Source: Centropus unirufus (taxonomy: Eukaryota; Chordata; Aves; Cuculiformes; Centropidae). From it: DNA of 64,000 bases. The notes beneath the pieces were generated by a model. That model ran no database searches, was not told the origin of the DNA, and worked only from the letters and a program-made list of their open reading frames with translations. Each line of letters begins with the position of its first letter. Within the stretch, counting starts at the first letter, position 1. The position numbers were made by a program, and so were the translations under genes. Positions 38,401-48,762 of the stretch are shown here, piece after piece. Where the stretch lies: assembly GCA_013397695.1 (NCBI GenBank), contig VYZI01000074.1:687296-751295 (forward strand), in the 5' to 3' direction.

Positions 38401-40099
38401 CTTCACCAACAAGTTGCAAACCAGCCAAACCCGCAACATTTGCCTTGTACGAGTCTCCTGGTCAGCCCTTAGGACAAGAGCAGTCAGTGCCCGTGGGCTG
38501 CTTGAACTGACTTTAGGAAGGGAACACTAATAACAACCTCAAGCAGCACAGTTCAGCGTCGGTGCAAGTCACACCAAGCCCCAGCCGTACCTGCTTTTGC
38601 AAGGGGTGTGGACTCCTTTCCCTTCCTCATATGCTAGTCATATATATATATATATATCTACTCTCTTTGTGAGAAAATGTACTGCTAAAACATTACACAG
38701 TTTAGAAACACTAGAGAAGAAAGGTATTTCCACACCCTTTAGAACATGTAATGTTTCAGGAACACTTAAACGCTTGAAGATTAAGTTGTGGTGAGTGTTT
38801 CACAAGACACCTTTTGAAGAATGTTGTTAAAATCTTTCAGAGTCCCTTCTTTTATGATTGCAGCTCTCTGTTTCATTTCCTATTTATAAGGGACCATGAT
38901 TTCCTTGAGGCATCTTCTGGCCACTACTTACTGCAAACTTCTCTTTGGGAGAGGGATGGAAAAGAGAGGCAGTAAGAGAGAAGGATTAAATTATACACTG
39001 GTATTTTCAAACCAAGGAAAGCAGACTATAATTAAAGTACTCTAATATAAATTTATGATCGCAGTAGAAAAAGTGTCTCAGAGAAAGGTGTTTTGGTACA
39101 TTTATGCATATAAGTACTGCTGACAAACAGAACAGATCCTACTGTGGGTAGCTCTCACAGCCTATACATCTGCTAGGACCATTAGGTCCTCCCCTGACCT
39201 CATCTGTATGCACATCTGTACTCAAAATACACACACACCTGAGCAGGAGAAGTGTTTTACCTGAATTGTCCAAAGAAATTATTGATCCTGAACTTGATGG
39301 CCGAACAAAAAGATTTTTACTCTTAATTTTAACACCTGTCTTAATGCTTTTATATATCTATGCCACATAGCCTGTATGTAGTAACTTGAGTTTTGAAAAT
39401 TTCTCTTTTCTCTTTTAAAACTTGGTATCAATAATCTGGCGATCTCAATATTAGAGAATATCATTTGTAAAAACAAAAACCATTTGTATAATGAACTGCT
39501 TAACAGTTAATTTAGAAAATTTTCTTTTTTATTACATATGGAATACAGACACCATTGAAACACAGAATTAATAGAAGAAAACAGAGCTGTTCTGAAACAT
39601 CTCTGGGAAACCCAGTTAGTCAATCAAGCACTGTCCACAACACATTGGTCAATGGAGACTAGGACAAAAGATATTTGGTACCTCTTCCAACAGTTGGGGC
39701 TAAACCTTCCCATATTTGATGTGACGCTAACATAACCTGTCCTTGCCTCTGCTTTCATTGTCCTTCTTTTGGCAGATTTTTTCCTTTATAACCACAGAAG
39801 CATGCCAAGTCAGACTGGAATGGACAGGAAGATATCGCCTGCATCAATCGTTCTCAATCTTTCTTTAATTGTGGGCCTTGAATATCTTCCCCAAGACAAG
39901 TTCCTCTTCTAAGCTTAATAGATGACGTAGGTGAACTCAGGTTGCTTTCTTTCAGAAAGGCAAGTGATCTCATCCTAAAGAGATGAAGCAATGTGAAGCC
40001 CACCACCACTACGGTAATTTATTTCAATATTCATTTACTACCCCTGCTAGGAAACAGATTTTATTTCAAGCATGAACTCATTTAACTACAGCTTGCAGA
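35481..40099. other. Unique non-coding DNA, no gene recognised
   Basis: No gene or named repeat apart from an (AT)n microsatellite at 38640-38657. The open frames are short (up to 102 codons at 38055-38363, minus) and overlap open frames on the opposite strand. A slightly GC-rich patch with retained CpG at about 37770-37810 could be a small element of interest but shows no specific signal. Confidence 0.65.
38640..38657. repeat. (AT)9 microsatellite
   Basis: Uninterrupted alternating A and T, 18 bp. Confidence 0.95.
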
Positions 40100-40510
40100 T
40101 ACTGAATCTTGTTACACTTTTATATATGACATTAAAACATTGCCTTAGATCTCATTTCTCTGTGTAAATATCTATAAACACAGATCAAGTCACCTCTAAG
40201 CCTCCATAAGCCTTATATTTGGGGCTTGCCTTGCACCTCTTGGGTCATTTTTGTAGCTCTCTTTTGAATTCTCCACAGTATTTCATATCTTTCTTGAAGC
40301 ATGAAAACGAGAAGTGGACAAAGTATTGTAATAGTAGTTGTTAATTCAAAATAATTTCCCTTCTTTTACTTTATATTCCCTTTTTATACCTCTTCAGGCT
40401 GCATTGGCCACTTTTTCCCACGGTATTGCATTAAGTTCTTGTGGTTGGGTAATTATTTGCCACACCCTCAGAGTCCTTCTGTTCAGTACCAATTTCCAAG
40501 AAAGTGCTCG
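40100..40510 (-). mobile_element. CR1-type LINE fragment, antisense, old
   Basis: The plus strand follows antisense CR1: 'AGATCAAGTCACCTCTAAGC', 'CCTCCATAAGCCTTATATTT', 'TTTTGTAGCTCTCTTTTGAA', 'TTCTCCACAGTATTTC', 'ATATCTTTCTTGAAG', 'AGAAGTGGACAAAGTATTGT', then 'GGTATTGCATTAAG' and 'CACCCTCAGAGTCCTTCTGT'. These are the antisense equivalents of the CR1 3' landmarks in the correct order and spacing. The similarity is moderate and no open frame remains. It may reach a little beyond 40510. It overlaps no gene. Confidence 0.8.
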
Positions 40511-43257
40511 TCATTCTGTGCAAATTTTTCAACCAAAACACAATGCAGTATTAAGTCAAATGACTTTGGGAAGTATAAGCATATGTATTGATGCAGGTCT
40601 GTGGGCCAGTAATCCTCTCAAAAAAGGGCAACCGGTTTGTATGATGAGACATACCATCTCTAAAACCACACGACTAACAGCTGCTATAATTTTAAATGTC
40701 ACTGGAACTTAGCTTATTGTTTGTTGAGTCCCTAATTTAGTGTTTGATTGTTTTGACTAAGTCCTCCATCAGGGTTTTGTATTTTCCTGAATCACACTGC
40801 TCACTCCTTGCTTAGGTATCTGAGTTTCTTCTGACTCACTCTTTTCAGCCTCTTGACTATGCATAATCTGAACAGGCTGAGTTGAGAATTTTGAACTTTA
40901 GCAGATACTGCTTCATGTACTTTTTTGCTGGACATGAGAGGTTTCCACTTCTGCCTGGAACATCATCTGAGCTAGGCAGATCCTCCAGCTCCCTCTTTGA
41001 AAACATGTGCTTTTCCAAGATCCTATTTACATATTCACCATTTGCTAGCAGCAGTGAACCTTTAGCTTATCCAAAGAGTTTTTATTCCCAAAATGAAAAA
41101 AAAATCTTATTACCTTTAGCCATTTAATTCCAAGCTAGAAGAGCAATTCCTTTAGCTGTCCATGTCACTTTGCATTCTTTGCAGTTGCTAGCCTCATTGG
41201 CTGTCCATCCTTTCAGCCTGGAAATCTTAGCAGCAGCACAATTTCCCTGTGTGACTGCAGAACCAAGGCTGAGGGTAGGATAGCATGAAACAATCCTCAC
41301 TTTGAGGTAATGCTTCCCACATTACACATCTGTTATGTCAGCAAAAGGTTTGAGTTTTTGGAAGACTCTCTCTTTTGAAGTTCCAGATATACAGGATAGA
41401 GATTGCTACTTTCTTTACAAGGTCAATGAAACCAGGCTGCTTTCACTGGTGCAGGGGCAGCTGCCAATTCTTAGGTCAGTGATGATCTCATCTTCATCAA
41501 GCAAAATGAGAATGAGTATGCGGAGTTGTCATACATTCTGCTGATACCCATGTGGCTACTGCAGCATGGAGGTCAATACTAATTTAATCTGATTTTGTGA
41601 CTGCAGTGAAGCTATGGAGCCTCTGCATTAAGAAATCATTCGTCATTTCTGGAAACTCAGGAAATGTTGCCAGAGAAGTCTAGCCGATGCATCCTGAAAG
41701 AAAGGTGCACATGATAATGCAGTTTTACTGCACATTATGTAGAAAGATAAAGAGGATGTAAAATTAGATGCACTTTAATAAATGCTTGCCATTACCAACA
41801 CCTCTTTAATTCATCGCATGAAAGTGGAGGCTATAACCTTTCAGAGAGCACGGTCATGATCTGTAATGGTCAAAAGAGTAGCAATGTCCTTAATGGACGG
41901 TGCTTTAGGTGAAACTAATACCACCAGTGTAGATTCCCACCAAATATACCAGTCTAAGATGCCCCAGATGAGTGTCATTTATTATTGTGATGACGTCCTT
42001 CACTTCTGGAAAGCAGAGCACTGCCACAGGATCCACCTGCAGCCCCAGGAGCCATACAGATGGGCAGTCAGCCCCTCCAGGCTGGCATTGCAGAGATGAC
42101 CACATCATCTGTCCTGCCTGGGACCAGCTGGGAGGCCATTATGGGCCTTCCTGAGGTTTGCCCCATTATAGCTGAACAGCATTTCTCGGTTTCCTACTCC
42201 ACCACCTGCTTGTCTTCTCTTCCAGTTGGTTCTTGCAGGTTCTTCATTCAGATGTCTGACTCAGCACCGGGTGATGATTTGATACCTCCAGATGCGACGA
42301 TAACATTCCGGTTCTTCTGCTTCTGGTCATAACAGATTGCCAGCCTCTTTCTTTGTTTCTCATGTTTCCTGGGCAACTTAACTCCACTGCCAAAGCTTAA
42401 AAGGTTGCCATAATACTGGCCAGATCAAAGGAACCTTTCAGAAAAGATTCCTTATTTCTGGGTTGTTGGAAGATCATCAGCTTTATTTTAAGACCTTCAA
42501 CTTCCTTGTGTAGAAGGTAGAGTAACTTCCACTTCAAGGAGACCACAGGTAAGAAGCAAAATATGACAGGTGGTAGAGGTCAAAAGAATAGGTAATGCTC
42601 TTTCCATCCTGATCCCTGCATTTGTAGAAAAAAGCTCTTAAACTCCCAGAGAAAAGCCTCCTGTATGAGATGTGTGTGTTCAAGCCTTATCTTTTGGCAA
42701 GAGTTATTGGTTCAAATAAACACTTCTACTTTTCAAGCAGAAGTGCTTCCACTTTCAAAAGATACACAAAATTCTAAGCATTGTTCGACGATGATACAGA
42801 GTGAGAAATTGATGCTATTAAGGTCCTATTAAAAAAAGGATTAAAAGATAATTATAATAAGGATAAAGATATAGTAGGATATTTTTTTCTTTCATTTTTT
42901 TAAGTCAATGCTTAATTCTCCAGAAAAATAAAAATCAGACAAAAGATATTTATCCTGCATATAAGCTTAGCTATGATAAATATGCCTACCTTACTTTTAC
43001 AGTATTTCAGCTTTTGTTCTGTGGCTTTCAGTTGATTTTTTTTAACTACAAAGACGAATTTTCTATTGTTGTATAGTTCATTGTGGGTGAATACCAAGAC
43101 TTTAAAAGCACTTTAATTTATGTCATTATGATCCACAAACCAAAATAACATTAGAGAACTGAAAAAAATTGGGTATTTGTTTGTACAATAACTGGAAACG
43201 TTTGTGAGTCTTGTTCTTCTCTTACAGCTTCATCAGTGCAATAATAGGACCCTTCTG

Positions 43258-43303
43258 CTCTCATTCAAGTCAATAGGATTTTCACTATTAACTTTTATGA
43301 GAG
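43258..43303. repeat. Imperfect inverted repeat, 18-bp arms, 10-bp loop
   Basis: Left arm 43258-43275 (CTCTCATTCAAGTCAATA) and right arm 43286-43303 (TATTAACTTTTATGAGAG) pair with three mismatches around the loop GGATTTTCAC. The text resembles a repeat I remember from turtles and crocodilians of the type 'CATTGAAGTCAATGGG ... CCATTGACTTCAATGG', which would make this a decayed sauropsid repeat. That family identity is memory-based. Confidence 0.6.
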
Positions 43304-44348
43304 TTGGGTCAGATTATATATTGCATGGAATTAAATACCCGACAGGTTTGTTTTCTTTTATTTTTTTTTTTTCTTAAAGGGCTAATTCTTCACACTAGAT
43401 TGCTGGGAGCTGTGATGAAAAAAAGAAAATGAGCTGTTTCAGCCTTCCCTGGCAGCGCCATGGTTTTGATCTGGATTACAAAGGATCACTGAACATGAAC
43501 AGACCTGGGGGCTTTGAAAATCAGCCTCAGAGTGGTTGTGAGCGTATTTTGCCCTATATCCCACCCACTTTCAGTCCTCACAGGTGGCTCACAAATAGCT
43601 TGCCCATGGCCTGTTTGAATGCACCTGGGAGCATCCTAGCCCATGGAGCAAGCTGAGGCAAGCATGGTCCCTACAGCTGCAGAGGGCACACCTTGAACCC
43701 AGGTAGGGGCTGCACTTACAGACTTGCAATATGGAAAATGGCCAAGTCTGCTCCTGAGGGTGGTGTTGGCATAGTCAATATTCTCTCTAGAGATTTCTGG
43801 GGGTGTCTGAGCACCCTCTGTGACCCAGTTTGGTCTCTGTTGCACCGTTTGCCCATAGCATTACCTTGGTGTGGGTGGAAAGGAAAACACGCTGTCTGCC
43901 AGGTACAGCTGTGGGAAAGGGCTTGGTCCTCCCTGCTCTGAGAGGAGCATGACCACATACTCAGAGGAGATGCTGTAAGAAGAGCAGAGCTGGGGTGTGC
44001 AGAAATGAAGTTGCAGCTAGCACAGATCAGCTGTGCTCTGGGGATGTTAGTGATACAATCCTCACTTGTGCCAGTCAAGGAAGGGTCTGGCTTCCAGCAT
44101 CCTTCTTGGCTATCAGAAAGGCACAAAATGCAATGTAGCCATGAATTAAAAAAAAAAAAAAGAGAATAACAAAGCACTTTGCTAGAAGCAAGGGTTAGGG
44201 AGCTGTATCGGTTTCTTCAATCGCTGCTGGAGTCCCTGCTGCTGGCCTCGTCACCTGCCCGTTTCAGGCAATCTCTTCTCTAGGCTGCCATAGCCATCTG
44301 GTAAGATTACAAACAGAACAAAGCAGCAGCAGAGGAAAAGAAGGAGTT

Positions 44349-44370
44349 GGGGAGGATGGGGAGAGGGGGG
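44349..44370 (+). other. G-rich run, weak quadruplex potential
   Basis: Three G-tracts of four, four and six residues (44349-44352, 44358-44361, 44365-44370) with short loops. A fourth tract of three or more needed for a standard G-quadruplex is missing unless the six-G tract is split, so potential is limited. Confidence 0.5.
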
Positions 44371-44540
44371 TTGGTGTTGGTGTTCATCCTGCCTCCCCCA
44401 TGCGCCTCCTTTTCATCCTCTGAATGTGTAAATCCTGGCTGTGGCCTGGCTCCTGACAAACTATGTGTGCAGAGGTAGCCAAGGCCATTTGGTTCAGCTC
44501 TATTGGAAATCTGATTTCTCATTGGTCTTACACAAAGGTC

Positions 44541-44706
44541 TATTAATTAGGGCTGATAGAGCTTAGTGAAAAAAAAATCTGCTTGGCTAGCAAGGGCACT
44601 CTCTCACTTGCTCATGCTTTTCTTAGATCTTGCCAAGATCTCAAAAATAGAGGGAGCTTAATTACAGTCAGTGGATTAATCTCCAAGGGAAAGAAATTGT
44701 AATTAG
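44541..44706. promoter_or_regulatory. Candidate enhancer: cluster of homeodomain sites
   Basis: Within 166 bp there are four homeodomain-type sites: TTAATTAG at 44543-44550, TTAATTA at 44658-44664, GATTAATC (a perfect palindrome, with GGATTA of the OTX/PITX type) at 44674-44681, and GTAATTAG at 44699-44706. No repeat family or open frame explains the region. Dense TAATTA sites are common in developmental enhancers, but AT-rich DNA also produces them by chance; the sequence does not show conservation. Confidence 0.3.
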
Positions 44707-44796
44707 CTCTTTGTAAAGTGCCACTTCTTCTTCTGGGCTTTCAGACATTGTCAGTGTGTTGGTCTGTCCTTCTGTAGGACTCGAACAAAAGTAATT

Positions 44797-45236
44797 CTAC
44801 ACAGCTTTTTTTTGCTTGTTTTTCAACCCAAGCCAGAGGTGCAAATGGCAGTCTAACTTCACAAACATTTCCAGCTGATCTTGAAGGGACTGCTGTTTCC
44901 TCAGTTTATCTCTTAAATCCTGCTCACCACTTCCTGCAGGGCTATTTTCTTTAACAGGGGGTACTATTGGTCCTGCAGCCAAAGCAGTGAAGGTCTTCTG
45001 GTGTCTCTTTGAATTTGCACCATTTCAGTTCTCTGCCTCATCAGAGTAACAAGGCAAACTTGGGTCCTGACTCCCATTTTGAGCTGTTCATGTAATGGCA
45101 CCAGACCTTCAGTGATCAATGGGAAGGCAATAAACCCAGTGCCTTGTAGTCTATCATTTATGTTCATGTTCAAGTAGGTTTGAAGGTGAACAGGAGTGCT
45201 GGGGAGTAAAGCTAAAGCCAGAACAAGGCATTGCAA
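44797..45236 (-). pseudogene. Protein-like minus-strand ORF pair, possible coding relic
   Basis: Two minus-strand frames meet: one open from 45236 to 44964 and a second, in another phase, open through the overlap down to 44797. Joined conceptually by one frameshift near 44970-44985, they would give about 140 residues. The first part ends in a basic, glutamine-rich stretch (R-Q-R-T-E-M-V-Q-I-Q-R-D). The second has P-I-V-P-P-V-K-E-N then L-R-D-K-L-R-K-Q-Q and further Q/L/E residues that could form a short helix or coiled coil. There is an acceptor-like pyrimidine tract and CCCCAG just inside the left end of the transcript sense. I recognise no family, neither frame starts at a well-placed ATG, and chance remains a serious alternative. 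Confidence 0.2.
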
Positions 45237-48200
45237 TAGATTTCAGTGAATTCCTATTTCTCACATGTGGGAATTAGGCGCAGATTTAAATATCACCTTG
45301 ATAAATGAGAATACATCCAGCAAAGACACACCAAGCACTCTGATTTATAACAGTCATTGAATGCAGTCATGTCCCTCGTACACACCATCTTTGCTGTTGA
45401 GTTTGCATATATGCAAGCTAATTTTCCAGAGCTGTACGTTGGGGTACATCACCCTTTGGCAGGCAAGAATCAAACCCTTTATCTGTTCAAGTTGGCAATG
45501 TATCAAGAAGAATAAAAAGAGGAAATGAAATACTCTCCTATGGCGTAGTGAGCATGGAGGGAGCCTTCAAGATGTATATCCCTTAATCCACCTGCCTAGT
45601 ATATCATCATTTCTCCACAGTGCAATAAAGATATCCCTTCATTAAGACTCTCAGACCTAGGGAAGGTGACCCAAACTCCCCTTCCATCCATTTGAATCTT
45701 GCTCTGACAACCAGTGACTTGTTAATTATTAATATGAAATATTTGATGGTACATAGAACAGCTGAACCCAGTTTAATGTATGCTCAGGGCAACTCTCTGA
45801 AGCTGAAATCAGCCATTCTGATACTTTGGATTTTTTCTACTGAAGTTTTGCCTTTTGCTTCCTCCTTTACTTCCCTTTCTTGTGACTTTGTGCCTTCATG
45901 CTGAGTGTCTTTCATGTCAGCAATGAACTTACAGGTCTGCATCTCGATTCTATCCATTTACTTACTAATGAGACTTATGGAAAAATAAGAAACAGGATAC
46001 AAGCCCTGGTTTCACCCAAACCACAGAAACCCTATTTCTTTCCTCCATCTGAAATGGTTAATCTGTCCAGTGGTACACACTGTGAGGCCCTGCTCATCAA
46101 CGCATACCCCCGGAGTTTGAGCTGTGGTATTAGCTTAAACTGTAAGTGAAATCACAGCACCCAGAGTTAAACATGTGCTACATATGGTAAATACAGGCTT
46201 TGGAAGACTTATCTTCTGGCTTAGGGCATGCTTCTAGGATGCAAATCTCTTCTTTAGAAAGATTTGCTTGCTATGAGATTATGATTTGCTACCTGCTTGC
46301 TTTATCGACACAAACATAGAATGCCGAGGTCATAACCACCCACCAGCCCCAAGTGCAGCCATGGTTACTTACAGAATCTATTGCTTTCTCATTTAAAAGA
46401 GAGGGATGTTATTTGTTTGACTCCCTTGCAAGTTCTTTGGCACTGATTTTTCAAAAGCATTTTCTTGAGTTGGTCCAGGCAAGACCCATCTAGGCTACAC
46501 CACCTTCACCCTTTTCCTTGTGCAGCATCTCCTACGCTGATCAAAACGATCCACTTTAGTTAACCCCTCATTTGCAGTTTCCTATTTTTGTTCCTCTTCT
46601 TGCATTTTGCCCTCTTGAGGGCCACAAGCCGTGATAATACACAGGGACTGTGCCAATACAGTCCACAATCCAAGCTTAGCCCTGAAGAAAATCCCCCTCC
46701 TGACTTGACAGGAGTGACCCCCAAAGCACCCCTGTTATTATTTCCCTCTGAACATGAGAGTCAGCTCAGTTAAAGCCGCTTTGGAAACCAGGCCAGGAGG
46801 CCATTCAGCAAAACATAAACCAGCACAGCTATTTCCAGATATTCCGAATATCAAGCACACCAAAGACACTGGAATTTGGAAATGCCTGCTCTTTCTTGAT
46901 GACGGTACTGCCTGTACTCATTTTATCATCACCAGAATATACACAGCATGCTTATTTTATGACACACAACCACCCCCTCTAGAGAAATACATGAGCATGT
47001 ATTTAACCAATATCCCATTGCATGCTGTAATTTCCACTCATGTTAGGCACCTAACAAGCAATATACAGCAACAAGCCCCATTCCTTGTTTCTTCTCCACT
47101 CATCCGGCACTTGCACTAAATTACGCACGTTGCTTTTCTTGAAGAATATCTTTAAGCAGCATCACAAACCAGCAGTATTGGCACTGCAGAGGCAACTTTT
47201 GTACTACTTAATGCAAAGTAAGATTCAGTATCTGCATAGAAACGCAGAAGGGGAGGTGATTTGGAAAGTATTTTGGTGGAGAGAGTAGGATTGAGATTTT
47301 ATTATTATTATTGTTATTGGAAATTTGAACATTCTCACATTAACTGACTTTACAGCAATTTATTTTGCTGCTATCATAAAGGAAGGTAATGAACCATGAA
47401 GTTTTTTCAGGAAATTGTCAGCATCTGCCTGCTAATAATTTTCAGCCACATGTGAGCCATGAAAGAAGAACACGGTGATTCAAAGAAAACTGCTTGTCTT
47501 CATCCTAAAGTCAGCGTCACTGGCATTTGACACATTCAGGAGAAGGGTCTGTGTTAAAGACATGTCACTGGTATGTAACAATGGAAAATTTGGGTGCATG
47601 TTAGTCATCTCACAAATAAGATTAATTCCTTTGAAAACATATGTCTCCACAGACAGATAATGGTAGTGAAAGGGTGATCAATAAAACAAGAAGTACTACA
47701 ACCTGCTTTTTATTCTCTTGGGGATCTCGCTTTTTAAAACAATTTTCTCTCTGTTATCTGTGACACCTCCTTTGTTCCTCACAAATGCCTAACACTAATT
47801 CAAAATCGAAACCCATATCTAATCAAAGATAATAGGAAATTTAAAAGATACCCTTATCAGTTTCAAACATATACAGCATCATGTAGTAGTTATCTAGGAT
47901 TAGGAAGCTTTCTGGGTGTGTTTCATTGATAGCATTTACATCACATCCCTGTAGCTTTGGTGATAAACACATTACTAAAGGATAAAGCAATATCTTCGGG
48001 TCGTGATATACTGGAATTCTATGGGAAATAGATTATCCATGCCTAGTGCCTTGGGTGGTCATTTGTACAGGTGCAAGGTGAACATAAAATGCAACCAGCT
48101 AAATGTAAAGCACTATATTCTCACTATTCACAGATATAATTGGCTGTGCAAGGTATCTGGCAGTAAAAAGTCAAGCTCATGTATGTTTAAATCTCTAAAG

Positions 48201-48614
48201 GTTTCCCAGTGAGAGAAAAATTGTACATTTTCTTCTTTTCAGTCTTTTATAGAGTTAGGACATCTATCACTCCCTCTCTTGGGTCTTTTCTTCCCTGATG
48301 TAATAAGAAAAAAAGGGTGTTTAATCTTTTTTTTTTCCTTTACTGACATATTATCATTAGAAGTATCTTGGACCTTGTTATGACTTCACACAAAACACTG
48401 GTCATTGATGTTTCTTTGACTAGGAGAAAGTCAGTGTTTGTCTTCGTACCAGGTTCCCTGGCCAGAGAAATGAGCTTCTAAAGTCATCACAAGCAGAGAG
48501 TTAGAATTCATTGATTTACTCATTTTTCCCTGCTCTCATCATTTTAACAGCTGAGCATTTCATAACTTTTCAATGGATTTATCTCTGAAGTAGATCGGTG
48601 AGGTAAAGAAATTT

Positions 48615-48762
48615 TATTTACTTCCATTTTACTGGTGAAGAACTGAGGCAATGGGAGATTAAGTGACTTGTCACAGGTCACAAAGGAATCCAATAATGCA
48701 TCCAGTAACGAAGACCAGACATCTTTAGTATCAGTCCAGTGCCTTAGTCACAAGAACATCTT
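48615..48762 (-). mobile_element. MIR-type (CORE) SINE, antisense
   Basis: The plus strand reads 'CATTTTACTGGTGAAGAACT', 'GAGGCAATGGGAGATTAAGT', 'GACTTGTCACAGGTCACAAA', matching antisense MIR ('CATTTTACAGATGAGGAAACTGAGGCACAGAGAGGTTAAGT...') with few differences in its best-known core. Further right, 'CAGTAACGAAGACCAGACAT' and 'AGTCCAGTGCCTTAGTCACA' follow the remainder down to the head of the element. MIR is an ancient tRNA-derived SINE mobilised by L2-type LINEs and found across amniotes. The copy is old and non-functional, although some MIR copies have been adopted as regulatory DNA. Confidence 0.8.

Larger units (their letters stand above)
40511..48614. other. Unique non-coding DNA with candidate elements
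   Basis: No gene is firmly supported. Listed separately within it are a decayed palindrome (43258), a G-rich stretch (44349), a homeodomain-site cluster (44541) and a protein-like minus-strand ORF pair (44797). The longest open frame in the whole window is here: 153 codons on the minus strand, 43716-44177. It begins in a poly(A)/poly(T) tract, is serine-rich and has an 82-codon open frame on the other strand over the same bases, so I do not call it. An A-tract of 14 lies at 44148-44161. Confidence 0.6.

Noticed and set aside
43716..44177. Longest open frame in the window, 153 codons, minus strand
   Set aside because: It starts in a poly(A)/poly(T) tract, is low-complexity and serine-rich, overlaps an open frame on the opposite strand, and shows no domain. 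Fits chance.
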